A stretch of DNA of 25,513 bases from JAIMBK01 sp040755975 (GTDB lineage Bacteria; Bacillota; Desulfotomaculia; Desulfotomaculales; Nap2-2B). This document shows, piece after piece, positions 14,268 through 21,376 of this stretch. The notes beneath the pieces are model-generated. The model was not told the DNA's origin. It saw only the letters and a program-made list of their open reading frames with translations, and made no database searches. The position numbers and the translations under genes are program-made. The stretch is taken from assembly GCA_040755975.1 (NCBI GenBank), contig JBFLZY010000040.1:1-25513 (forward strand), read 5' to 3'. The stretch's first letter is position 1, and every line of letters begins with the position of its first letter.

Positions 14268-15224
14268 AATTGGAGGTCCACCTGGTCACCGATACCGCCG
14301 AAGAGATCCTCACCGTTCCGGTAGAGGCGGTGCTGAACAAAACCTCATGTCCCTGGGAGAGCTCGCCCTGGGCGTGGGCCACATGGTGGACTACTCGATC
14401 GTCGTCCTGGAGGCCATCTACCGGCACCGGAAAAAAGGCCGCCCCCCCAAAGAGGCCGTCAAGGAGGGGGCCGCCGAAGTGGGCATGGCGGCGCCGGGCG
14501 GGGGTCCTGCTGGCCGCCGGGGCGGTGCTGGGGGCGAGCCGCTTTCGTTGAGGCCGAAGGCCCCAACGTGATTTACCGGGACGGGCAGTCGCGGGTGGCC
14601 TACGTCTACGGCGACTACGCCGGGCGGGACCTGGGGAGCATCAACCGGGAGATCGCCGGAAAGCTCGCCTCCTTAAACCTCCCCCAGGGCTACTACCTGC
14701 GCCAGGGCGGCCAGCAGGAAGACATGGCCCAGACTTTCCGGTGGCTCTTCATCGCCCTCACCTTGGCCGTGCTGCTGGTCTACATGGTGATGGCCGCCCG
14801 GTTCGAATCGCTCCTCTACCCCTTCATCGTCATGTTTTCCGTGCCCCTTTCCGTAACGGGGGTGAGGGTCATTATGATGGTGGGAATCGTGGTGAACAAC
14901 GCCATCGTCCTGGTGGACTACGTGAACACGCTACGGCGCCGGGGGTTCCCCCGGGACGAGGCCATCTTAGAGGCGGGGCCGGTGCGCCTGCGCCCCATCC
15001 TGATGACGGCGCTCACCACCATTTTCGCCCTCTTGCCTTTAAGCCTTGCCCTGGGCGAAAGCTCCGCGGCCCAGGCGGCCATGGCCACCGTGGTCATCGG
15101 CGGGCTCATCTTCTCGACCTTCCTTACCCTGGTGGTGGTGCCGGTGGTCTACACCCTGTTTGACGACCTGGGGCGGGCGGTAACGGACAGAAGAGGCAAA
15201 AGGCGGGGTCTAAAGCAGGCGTAA
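14268..15224 (+). pseudogene. Remnant of an RND efflux system (adaptor fragment fused to a deleted pump)
   Basis: The first about 24 codons (EVHLVTDTAEEILTVPVEAV) match the end of a membrane-fusion adaptor. They run straight into a pump segment, LGELALGVGHMVDYSIVVLE and AIYRHRKKGRPPKEAVKEGA, which is transmembrane helix 4 of AcrB-type pumps. A frameshift and deletion follow. The frame from 14568 then gives INREIAGKLASLNLPQGYYL, FESLLYPFIVMFSVPLSVTG and IMMVGIVVNNAIVLVDYVNT. About 18 residues are missing between VPLSVTG and the next helix. The last 200 codons read cleanly to the normal C-terminus, so decay went by large deletions more than by point mutation. Confidence 0.85.
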
Positions 15225-15322
15225 AAAACATGGAAAAAGAAAATCCTGCAGAAAAAAATTTCCAGCCAAAGAAATCATCAAGGTGCTGATCACCCATTAC
15301 GCAAAGCCAATGACTTAAAACG

Positions 15323-15565
15323 CTAAACCGCTATCTCTACTTTCCTGAGATCTAAAAAAGGCAAAAGCTCCTCTAACAACTTCTTGCTCCGCTTGGAATA
15401 ATCGAAAATAACAACGCCAGATATTCTTTCATCAGTTTCCGAGCGACGAATAAAAACACCGGGATAAATTTCCTCATCATCGCCTGGCACAATCGGAGAA
15501 AAAAAAAGGTGAAGAATATCATGTTTTTCATCATATTTTGCTTTCTGGGGTGATAGCTTTGCCAT
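15323..15565 (-). CDS. DUF2283-type small protein
   Basis: An 80-residue protein with the pattern YDEKHDILHLFFSP...EIYPGVFIRR...DERISGVVIFDYSKRSK, typical of DUF2283 (YuzE-like) proteins. Members are often found beside toxin-like partners. The gene overlaps the 3' end of the upstream gene by 35 nt, so the two are likely one translational unit. Codon use is AT-rich compared with the heme genes. Its biochemical role is not known. Confidence 0.75.
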   Translation of the reverse strand: MAKLSPQKAKYDEKHDILHLFFSPIVPGDDEEIYPGVFIRRSETDERISGVVIFDYSKRSKKLLEELLPFLDLRKVEIAV

Positions 15566-15905
15566 TGTAAATGATCCCCCCTCGTTCTATTTTTTCCTGT
15601 TTTAGATTGCTCTTAACCTGCCACGAGACAACCTCTTCAGGCCTGGTTGAGGCATCAACCACTACCACCAAAGCCTTTATTTTGCCGGCAAATTCAACAA
15701 GGTCAATGTATCTGCGCCTGGTAGCAGCAGGATCATCGTAATTATAGTATACATACCTGGGCTTCTGCAATACTTCCGGCACCAAATCAAGGGCTCTAAG
15801 ACGAGCTTCACGGTCCGCCTCGGATTTCTTTGATGAGTAAACATGCATGCTAAAGACGTAATTTGTTAAAACTACTTCATCTCCTTTAAAATCTTTCACA
15901 GACAT
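15531..15905 (-). CDS. Hypothetical protein paired with DUF2283, possibly a toxin-like nuclease
   Basis: A 124-residue protein with alternating charged and aromatic segments (LQKPRYVYYNYDDPAATRRR) and a hydrophobic strand IKALVVVVDAS followed by VVSWQVKSN. The order (conserved VVLTN near the start, Pro-x-x-Val-Tyr-Tyr-Tyr, then a VVVV strand) loosely recalls phage-type barnase/RelE-like nucleases. I do not recognise it firmly. No good ribosome-binding site precedes the ATG at 15905. The overlap with the DUF2283 gene suggests a two-gene toxin-antitoxin-like cassette, by context only. Confidence 0.6.
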   Translation of the reverse strand: MSVKDFKGDEVVLTNYVFSMHVYSSKKSEADREARLRALDLVPEVLQKPRYVYYNYDDPAATRRRYIDLVEFAGKIKALVVVVDASTRPEEVVSWQVKSNLKQEKIERGGIIYNGKAITPESKI

Positions 15906-16054
15906 ATATATTCAGAACGCTTCAATTCGTTCCTGCCCCCAAAAAATAACCTGCTATTAATCTTTTGATGCATTCAACTGGATAATGCATTGGTTGCCGG
16001 TAGCCAGCAAGGAGTTCACCCTGGCACTTGAGTCAGGAGCCGCCTAACTTAAGA

Positions 16055-16145
16055 GCGGCAGCCCGGGGATTTATACGGTTCCTGCCGTTAGTCAGCAGGA
16101 CGCTGCTGCCGACTGTGAGCCGGACGACCCCGCCGCCCTTGATCG
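16055..16145 (-). pseudogene. Fragment of a copper-amine-oxidase-N domain (S-layer-like protein)
   Basis: The minus strand here encodes IKGGGVVRLTVGSSVLLTNG then RNRINP. It matches IKGDKVVQLTIGSNVMVING in the C-terminal domain of the S-layer-like gene at 21377-23566. It has no start and soon loses frame. It shows that other members of this surface-protein family once lay in this region. Confidence 0.6.
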
Positions 16146-16148
16146 GGG

Positions 16149-17141
16149 CTAAGGAGTTTTGTCCAAAGCCCCGTCAATGACGCGCTCCGCTTCGGCAAAC
16201 GAATCGGCGGCAAAAATTTCGGTGAGCACGGCGTCCAGTGTTTCCAGGCTGGTCATCCGGCGCACTTTTTCCTGGATCTCGGCAGACTCCACGCCAAACC
16301 TTCTGGCCAGGAATTTGCATATAATTTCCTGCGTTTTTTCGATCTTTCCCTCGATCTTCCCCTCGATCCTGCCTTCAAGCCTGCCTTTTTCGTGCCAGCT
16401 GGTGGTGATCTGCATGATCGCCAAAGCCTCCTTTTGATCCATTTTGTCCAGTTCGCGGTAAAACTCTTCCTCTTCCTGAGCGGTCAGCTTAAGGTAAGTC
16501 TCGAAAAAGCCGCCGATTAATTCCGCGCGCCGGATCGAGCTTAAGGCGGGCCAGCATGCGCATGAACTCCAGCTTGACCTGCACTCTTTCCTCCGGGAGA
16601 AGCCCATCTTGCTTAACAGGGCTGCGGCCACGGGATTGTCGCTGGCCAGGTAGTCCCGCCAGGGGAGTTTTTTGATTTCCAGCTTGTAAAAGCGAAAGCG
16701 CAGGACGCTTAAGAAGGAAAAGCCCAGGTCGAAGCGGTCCGGTTCGTCCCGCAACCGGTCGTAGCTGAAGACGGCAATGGGCAGGATCCGGCGCCGGTAT
16801 TTTTCGTACAGGCGGCTGAAATAAATAAACATCCGCTCGTTAAAGTCCTTTTGGACGTACGCCTGGTTTTCCACGTGCACCAGGATTAACCCCGGTTCTT
16901 CTTTGAGCCTGGTCTCCACCAGGATATCGACGGCATGCCTTTCGCCGGCCGTAACGTCGGTAAATACTTCCTGCTGCAAAAAGCGCAGGTGCGTAAAGTC
17001 GATCGCCCGGCTGGCGGCGGGGAAAAACAACTGCATAAATTCGGTGAAAAAGGTTTTCAGCAGTTCCTTGAACAGCCGGTCGTGTCGATCTGCTCCCTGC
17101 TCACTCTTTTTTCGCCGCCCCCGTTTCTTGTCCTGACCCAT
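16149..17141 (-). CDS. Rpn-family (PD-(D/E)XK) recombination-promoting nuclease / transposase-like, internally scrambled
   Basis: A 330-residue frame from ATG 17141 (AGGTTGG upstream). It has the N-terminal HDRLFKELLKTFFTEFMQLF typical of Rpn/YhgA-like proteins, then HAVDILVETRLKEEPGLILV and HVENQ, the nuclease-fold core. A repeat EGRIEGKIEGKIE precedes the usual C-terminal helix. About 26 codons (16522-16600) read SRRKECRSSWSSCACWPALS, but the neighbouring frame gives PEERVQVKLEFMRMLARLKL, the expected sequence. A one-base loss near 16595 and a one-base gain near 16525 cancel out. The frame is open but this stretch of the protein is nonsense, so function is doubtful. Confidence 0.75.
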   Translation of the reverse strand: MGQDKKRGRRKKSEQGADRHDRLFKELLKTFFTEFMQLFFPAASRAIDFTHLRFLQQEVFTDVTAGERHAVDILVETRLKEEPGLILVHVENQAYVQKDFNERMFIYFSRLYEKYRRRILPIAVFSYDRLRDEPDRFDLGFSFLSVLRFRFYKLEIKKLPWRDYLASDNPVAAALLSKMGFSRRKECRSSWSSCACWPALSSIRRAELIGGFFETYLKLTAQEEEEFYRELDKMDQKEALAIMQITTSWHEKGRLEGRIEGKIEGKIEKTQEIICKFLARRFGVESAEIQEKVRRMTSLETLDAVLTEIFAADSFAEAERVIDGALDKTP

Positions 17142-17266
17142 CGATCCAACCTGTTTTTTAGATTCTAACATTCTTTGGGGAAAGAAACAATAGCCGCGTG
17201 CCGCTATAGAGGACACCCGCGCCGGTATAAAATAGAAAAACTTCCGGGCCTCTTTTCAATAGCGGA

Positions 17267-17353
17267 TCAGATCAGGCCCCCACCAAGGAGATAGGCGGCG
17301 CGTTTTTCGCCCGCCGTGACGTCGGTAATCACTTCCTGGGGCGAAAAACCGAA
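17267..17353 (-). pseudogene. Short remnant of a second Rpn-family gene
   Basis: FGFSPQEVITDVTAGEKRAA then YLLGGGLI and a stop. It matches LRFLQQEVFTDVTAGERHAV in the Rpn gene next door. Only this segment survives, and it lies directly upstream of the AbrB/PIN cassette. Confidence 0.6.
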
Positions 17354-17365
17354 ATAAAAAATACA

Positions 17366-17394
17366 TTGCAGTACTTGCCTTTTTGATCTATAAT
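17366..17394 (+). promoter_or_regulatory. Promoter for the AbrB/PIN cassette
   Basis: TTGCAG (17366-17371), a 17-bp spacer and a perfect TATAAT (17389-17394), placed 25 bp before the TTG start of the antitoxin gene. Confidence 0.7.
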
Positions 17395-17419
17395 GTAAAA
17401 AATTCAGAGAGGTGAAAAG

Positions 17420-17719
17420 TTGAGAATGTCTGAAATTACGACTGCAAATCGATATAAATATCCTAAGGCAAGGAAAGTACGCGTCTGGGGCAAAGGGCAA
17501 TTCACAATTCCCGCGGAAATAAGAGAACGGCTGGGGATAAACGAAGACTCTTATCTGGAGGTTTTCCAGGTAGGAAGGGCCATCATAGCTACACCGGAAA
17601 GATTGGCCGTAAAAGAGCTTGCCGAAAGCGTCCAGAAAGAGATGCACGAGGGCGGCGTTGATCTCCAATGTTTGCTTCGGGAGCTAAGGGAAGGCAACCA
17701 CGAATATGAAACAGACTAA
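17420..17719 (+). CDS. AbrB/MazE-type antitoxin
   Basis: A 99-residue protein with one swapped-hairpin DNA-binding domain at about 15-60: KVRVWGKGQFTIPAEIRERL then GINEDSYLEVFQVGRAIIAT. The GKGQFTIP core is diagnostic. The C-terminal part is helical and acidic, as expected for the toxin-binding tail. A TTG at 17420 and an ATG at 17426 both follow GAGAGGTG; the TTG has the better spacing. The gene overlaps the PIN toxin gene by 14 nt. Antitoxins of this kind usually repress their own promoter, which here is well formed. Confidence 0.85.
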   Translation: MRMSEITTANRYKYPKARKVRVWGKGQFTIPAEIRERLGINEDSYLEVFQVGRAIIATPERLAVKELAESVQKEMHEGGVDLQCLLRELREGNHEYETD

Positions 17720-18150
17720 AGTTTTCCTGGACAGTAGCGTAATCATTGCCGGTCTCGCGTCAAAAAAAAGCGGTTCTTATGAGGTCCTTACCCTGGCTGA
17801 GTTAAAGATCATAATCCCGTGCATATGTGAAGATATTGTGCGCGAAGTGTTCCGGAATGTGCAAAAGAAATTGCCCGGCAGCGCGGCGCACTTTTATGCG
17901 CTGTTCAAAAAGTTGCCTTTCAAAAATAATAGACCCATTGGAGGAAGACTTGGCGCTGGCAAGGAAATTAATTAACGAAAAAGATGCGCCGATTTTGGCG
18001 GCGGTCATGTCGGGGGAAGTGAACTGGCTGCTGAGTCTTGATAAGCATTTTTTAAGTGCAGAGCTGGAAGGAAAGGTTAAGTTTCAGCTCTGCACGCCGG
18101 GAGAGTTTTTGCAGAGGTTGCCGGACTCAATCAGCGTAAGCCCATATTGA
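17706..18150 (+). pseudogene. PIN-domain toxin (VapC-like), split by a +1 frameshift
   Basis: The first frame gives MKQTKVFLDSSVIIAGLASK, with the first acidic residue of the PIN active site, up to FYALFKKLPFK. The next frame continues IIDPLEEDLALARKLINEKD, then APILAAVMSGEVNWLLSLDKHFL, which carries the remaining acidic residues. Removing one A from the AAAAA run near 17925 joins the two perfectly. This is either a recent loss of the toxin, a homopolymer on-off switch, or a sequencing error. The antitoxin upstream is intact. Confidence 0.8.
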
Positions 18151-18217
18151 AAACTCAATATATTAACCATGTTTTCTGATGCGGATAATGGATGGTGCAA
18201 TTACCACAAATGCTTTT

Positions 18218-18397
18218 CTAACTCGACGCATGTTTTTTGATAGCTTCACTCACTATTTCTCCTTTTAGTTTCGGTGATAGCCCTTTTAATCGAACAAGAA
18301 TAACCCCTTGGGATACGCCCTTGCCGGAAAACCAGTTCCCCAAAATCTTTATCAGCCGTTAATAAAATTGAATACTTTCATCAGCAAGGAATTTCAT
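18218..18397 (-). pseudogene. DUF5615 (PIN-like) toxin remnant
   Basis: It opens MKFLADES, the family start, then jumps by deletion to a frame reading ILLTADKDFGELVFRQGRIP. It shifts again to GVILVRLKGLSPKLKGEIVS before the stop at 18218. Families with LLTADKDFGELVF...RGV(I/V)L.RL are DUF5615 proteins, nearly always paired with a DUF433 gene, as here. A deletion and a frameshift make it non-functional. Confidence 0.75.
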
Positions 18398-18595
18398 TGC
18401 ACGCTCTCCCTGACAGGGTAAACAACATCGGCTTTCAAAGCTTCAGCAGCAAAAGCCGGCGCTGCGTAAATAGCTTCGCGAGTCAAGCGTGGATGCGCTT
18501 CCAATCTTTGATCAATAGTTTCACCAGCAGCAAGCTTTTCCAGGATCAATTCTACAGTAATGCACGTACGTACCGGCAATAACAGTTTTACCCAT
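18394..18595 (-). pseudogene. DUF433 antitoxin-like gene, frameshifted at the N-terminus
   Basis: The intact part, ELILEKLAAGETIDQRLEAH and PRLTREAIYAAPAFAAEALK, is typical of DUF433 proteins, the partners of DUF5615. Upstream the expected GKTVIAGT is present (ATG at 18595) but in a different frame, separated by a few extra bases around TACGTACGTGC. Its stop overlaps the DUF5615 start by 4 nt, the normal arrangement. The 5' end runs into the BrnT-like gene on the other strand, so a rearrangement joined two loci here. Confidence 0.7.
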
Positions 18596-18853
18596 CATAA
18601 ACGCAAACATAACCTGAGCAAAGATGAAGTTGAACAGGTATTTATAAATGACCCTCATTATCGCTTCCTGGAAAAAGGTAAAATAAATGGTGAGAATGTA
18701 TATGCAATTTATGGCCGGACAGATTCAGGGCGATACTTAACAGTAATTTTTATTCGCAAGTTTAACAACCGGGCGTTAATCATCACTGCCCGTGATATGG
18801 ATAGAAAGGAGCGAAAGCAATATGAAAAGCAAAAAAATAGACGAGATTCCTGA
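18560..18853 (+). CDS. BrnT-like toxin with a truncated or replaced N-terminus
   Basis: A 97-residue frame. HNLSKDEVEQVFINDPHYRF, then VYAIYGRTDSGRYLTVIFI and ALIITARDMDRKERKQYE, give the BrnT ribonuclease signature (KH-x-L/V...EVEE-F, GxTxxGRxL-x-V-F, I-I-T-AR-x-M). The usual N-terminal WD...N-x-x-K stretch is missing. The first dozen codons come from the DUF433 junction on the opposite strand. The gene overlaps its putative antitoxin by 32 nt. Activity is uncertain because of the altered N-terminus. Confidence 0.65.
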   Translation: MHVRTGNNSFTHHKRKHNLSKDEVEQVFINDPHYRFLEKGKINGENVYAIYGRTDSGRYLTVIFIRKFNNRALIITARDMDRKERKQYEKQKNRRDS

Positions 18854-19076
18854 TGACATAACCATAGAAGAAGCTTCCGAATTTTGGGATACTCATAGTG
18901 TCGCGGATTATCCTTCCAGGATGGTCCGAATAGAATATAGCCCCGAAGGAAACGTTACTTTTATTGCGATTTCAAATGAACTATTGAAAACATTAGACCA
19001 GAAAGCAAAGAAGGAAGGAATTTCTGTCGAAACACTGGTCAATTTATGGATCCAGGAAAAGCTCATCAGTGCGTAA
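18822..19076 (+). CDS. CopG/BrnA-like antitoxin
   Basis: An 84-residue protein. MKSKKIDEIPDDITIEEASE then FWDTHSVADYPS is the usual N-terminal segment of antitoxins paired with BrnT-type toxins. A C-terminal ribbon-helix-helix-like part, FIAISNELLKTLDQKAKKEG with ISVETLVNLWIQEKL, follows. I chose the ATG at 18822, which has AGGAG 10 nt upstream, over a longer frame that begins inside the toxin gene. It lies downstream of the toxin, the order seen in brnTA loci. Confidence 0.75.
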   Translation: MKSKKIDEIPDDITIEEASEFWDTHSVADYPSRMVRIEYSPEGNVTFIAISNELLKTLDQKAKKEGISVETLVNLWIQEKLISA

Positions 19077-19079
19077 TAA

Positions 19080-19130
19080 AGGTGACCTTTTACGGACAGA
19101 AAAAGATCACCTAAGATTAGTTTTTGGTTT
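19080..19130 (+). terminator. Hairpin after the BrnT/antitoxin pair
   Basis: AGGTGA (19080-19085) pairs with TCACCT (19107-19112), with further CTTTT / AAAAG pairing inside. It is followed by AAGATTAGTTTTTGGTTT. It lies 3 bp after the antitoxin stop codon. Confidence 0.5.
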
Positions 19131-19220
19131 ACTTTCACGAAAGAAACTATATGTTGTCTGCCCGGGGTATGGGGACAAGCACACCGTCACCGAAGCTTAC
19201 GGTAGATCTCTTCATATAAT

Positions 19221-19327
19221 TTAATCTACCCCTTCGTCATGCAGATCATCCCAGAAACTCACTTCATACCTATCGGGCAAATGTATTTGATAGTTTTAGC
19301 CACTTCCACTTTCTCTTCCTTTATCAT
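19221..19327 (-). pseudogene. Small frameshifted ORF (antitoxin-like leftover)
   Basis: From an ATG at 19327 the minus strand reads MIKEEKVEVAKTIKYI, then in a shifted frame LPDRYEVSFWDDLHDEGVD and a stop. Together they look like one small protein broken by an indel. I do not recognise the family. Confidence 0.35.
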
Positions 19328-19331
19328 GCTG

Positions 19332-19442
19332 TCATCCCATTACTATTATATATGGCTCCGGATAACAATCCTGGAATGATGGAGACAGCCCAGAAAAAAC
19401 CATGCCGGAGATGAGCACGTTGGTATCAAGCATTACTCGCAC
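19332..19442 (-). pseudogene. N-terminal fragment of a PIN-domain toxin
   Basis: Starting GTG at 19442, three bases after the AbrB stop, it encodes VRVMLDTNVLISGMVFSGLS, a PIN start with the first catalytic Asp. It ends at a premature stop after 36 codons. The rest of the domain is gone. The upstream antitoxin is still intact. Confidence 0.7.
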
Positions 19443-19445
19443 AAT

Positions 19446-19754
19446 TCAATCTCCCGCTGGATAAAGTTTCTTGACCAGTTTTTCCCGCACGGCCTCAACT
19501 TCCCGCTCAAGATCTTCTCTGGTATATCCTTTCTGGCGGGCTTTAGCTTCCAACTCCTCCAGAAGGCTATCCAAGGGAGACACAGGTTCCAAAACCACTC
19601 TGCCGCTATCAGCATACACCCGTAGTCTGGTCTTGGGCGTGAGGCCCAGGGCATCGCGGCTGGGTTTGGGAATTGTCACCTGACCTTTAGGAGTGGGAGA
19701 TACGAACTCCACATGCATCGCTCCTTTGGTAGTTTTCTTAATATAGTCTAGCAT
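19446..19754 (-). CDS. AbrB/MazE-type antitoxin (orphan)
   Basis: A 102-residue frame with the swapped-hairpin domain PTPKGQVTIPKPSRDALGLT then PKTRLRVYADSGRVVLEPVS. A coiled, acidic C-terminal helix follows (LLEELEAKARQKGYTREDLE). The ATG at 19754 lacks a strong ribosome-binding site. The internal ATG at 19718 has AAAGGAG only 2 nt before it, too close, so the upstream start is kept. Its toxin partner directly downstream is truncated, leaving this as an orphan antitoxin. Confidence 0.8.
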   Translation of the reverse strand: MLDYIKKTTKGAMHVEFVSPTPKGQVTIPKPSRDALGLTPKTRLRVYADSGRVVLEPVSPLDSLLEELEAKARQKGYTREDLEREVEAVREKLVKKLYPAGD

Positions 19755-19886
19755 GAATTCTTACAGTAAGCAATAGGAAAGAAGGTAAGCGACGCAACTG
19801 CTATTAAACTCAGAAAAATGGGACTTTGGCAATTATCATCTGCAGGTAAAACAGGAAACAAAGATTAAAACAATCCCGTAGACACC

Positions 19887-19930
19887 AAAAAAAAATTCCG
19901 GCTCCAGGTTTTCCCCGGCGGCCGGGATTT
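19887..19930 (-). terminator. Rho-independent terminator of the TolC-like gene
   Basis: On the minus strand ATCCCGGCCGCCGGGG-AAAA-CCTGGAGCCGGAAT is followed by a run of T residues. It lies about 30 bp after the stop of the TolC-like gene. Confidence 0.7.
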
Positions 19931-19958
19931 TTGAGGAAACTTTTTTCGAAGAACCCTT

Positions 19959-21179
19959 CTACCGCCCCGAACTGCCGCCCGTGCTGACCGCGGAACTGCT
20001 CCCGGAACTGCTCGCGCTGCTGCCGCTGCTTCCGGCCCCCGCGTATGCCCAGGGCTTGGCGAAGGCCAGCTTCAAAATCTCGTGCTGGCAGGCAAGCTCA
20101 AGAAGGCTTCTTTCGGCATCCGCGAGCTTTGCCTGTGCATCAACCACTTCCGCCTGGGTGGCCATCCCCACCGCGTACTTTACTTCGGTCACCCGCAGGT
20201 TTTCCCTCGCCGTCGCCACCTGCTGCTCCTGAGCGGCGTAGTTGTCCTCGATCTGTCGGGCGGAGTAATAAATGCTTCGTACCAGTTTACGGAATTGCTC
20301 TTCTGCGCTGGCCGCTTCCAGCTCTTTCTTGCTCACGTCGATCTCCCAGGCCTTGTAAGGATCGGTGGCGCTGCTGCTGTTGAACGGGTAGAGGTCCAGC
20401 CTCAGCTTGTAGTAATCAATGTTCTGCTTCGCCAGCCAGACGGAGGGGCTCTCCTCCACCGCCCGCTCCACCTCGGTATCCAGGTTATCCACCTTTAAAG
20501 GCTCAAAACCGGGCCTGTCAACCAGCACGGGGCGGTCCTCCGGCCACAACCCTACCAGCAGGTTGAACTGCTGGTAGGTATCGTCCAGAGCCTTTCTCGC
20601 CGCCTCCAGCGCCCCTTTCGCGGCGGAGAGCCCGGCTTCCCCCGCGACCAGGTTCGTCTTCGCCGCCATCCCTGCAGCAAACTTTGCCTTCAGCAGGCGG
20701 TACTGCCAATCCGCGTTCTTCAGGGCCAGCTCCGCCGAGCGCACTTTTTCCTGCGCCTTGATTACCTCGTAGTAGGCCTTCTGAACGGACATGGCGGTTG
20801 TGTCCTTTTCCGCCTCGTAGCTCTTTTTGGCCGACTGCCAGCCGATGTCGGCCTGCACGAGGCCGGTGAAGGCAGCGGCGGCTTCAGCCTCGTCCTCGCC
20901 GGAGATGGGTCCGGCCGGGTACCACTTTACGCTATCGGCGGCTTTCTGCCTCACCTCGTAGCTCCGGTCCACGTCGTACTCCGCCTTCTTTAAGGATTTG
21001 CTGTTGGCCAGGGCCATTTCCACGGCCTGCTGCAGGGTCAGCTCGGGCGTGGCGGGCTCTTTGGCCCAGGCCGCCGTACCCCCGGCGGTTACCCCGGCGC
21101 TCATTATTAATCCGATCAGCACGATAAGGCCAACAACAAAACAAGGTTTGAAAAACGCAGCCGCCCAAGTTCTTCGCAA
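19959..21179 (-). CDS. TolC-like outer-membrane-efflux-family protein
   Basis: A 406-residue protein. An N-terminal signal peptide (FFKPCFVVGLIVLIGLIMSA) is followed by LTLQQAVEMALANSKSLKKA, the start of an OEP/TolC domain. Two coiled-coil repeats follow, about 115-205 and 290-380. Each ends in a typical turn: FAAGMAAKTNLVAGEAGLSA and YAVGMATQAEVVDAQAKLAD. The C-terminus is a Ser/Gly-rich tail. The TTG at 21179 has AGGGGTGG 6 nt upstream. TolC normally spans the outer membrane. In a presumed single-membrane Firmicute its site is unclear, perhaps wall-embedded. A good promoter and terminator frame it as a single-gene unit. Confidence 0.8.
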   Translation of the reverse strand: MRRTWAAAFFKPCFVVGLIVLIGLIMSAGVTAGGTAAWAKEPATPELTLQQAVEMALANSKSLKKAEYDVDRSYEVRQKAADSVKWYPAGPISGEDEAEAAAAFTGLVQADIGWQSAKKSYEAEKDTTAMSVQKAYYEVIKAQEKVRSAELALKNADWQYRLLKAKFAAGMAAKTNLVAGEAGLSAAKGALEAARKALDDTYQQFNLLVGLWPEDRPVLVDRPGFEPLKVDNLDTEVERAVEESPSVWLAKQNIDYYKLRLDLYPFNSSSATDPYKAWEIDVSKKELEAASAEEQFRKLVRSIYYSARQIEDNYAAQEQQVATARENLRVTEVKYAVGMATQAEVVDAQAKLADAERSLLELACQHEILKLAFAKPWAYAGAGSSGSSASSSGSSSAVSTGGSSGR

Positions 21180-21258
21180 AAAGCACCACCCCTAAAAATT
21201 TTCCTGACTTAATTACTTCTTAACATTTTCTTCATTCAATTAACTGTTTTCCTGTTTA

Positions 21259-21288
21259 AGTATATACTGGCTATTTTCATAAAGTCAA
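21259..21288 (-). promoter_or_regulatory. Promoter for the TolC-like gene
   Basis: Minus strand TTGACT (21283-21288), 18-bp spacer, TATACT (21259-21264). It lies 80 bp before the TTG start. Confidence 0.65.
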
Positions 21289-21310
21289 GTTACAAATTTA
21301 TGAACATGGA

Positions 21311-21355
21311 AAATAAAAATTCCGGGCCCCCCGGAAGGGACCCGGAATTTTTTGC
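21311..21355 (-). terminator. Strong hairpin terminator after the S-layer-like gene
   Basis: AATTCCGGG (21318-21326) pairs with CCCGGAATT (21341-21349). T-rich runs follow on both strands, so it can act in both directions. It lies between the S-layer-like gene and the promoter of the TolC-like gene. Confidence 0.75.
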
Positions 21356-21376
21356 GCTTTGAATTGCTTTTCAGGC

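Noticed and set aside
18181..19230. Short inverted and AT-rich repeats that might be a CRISPR remnant
   Set aside because: There are no regularly spaced repeats of constant length; the pieces are explained by decayed toxin-antitoxin genes.
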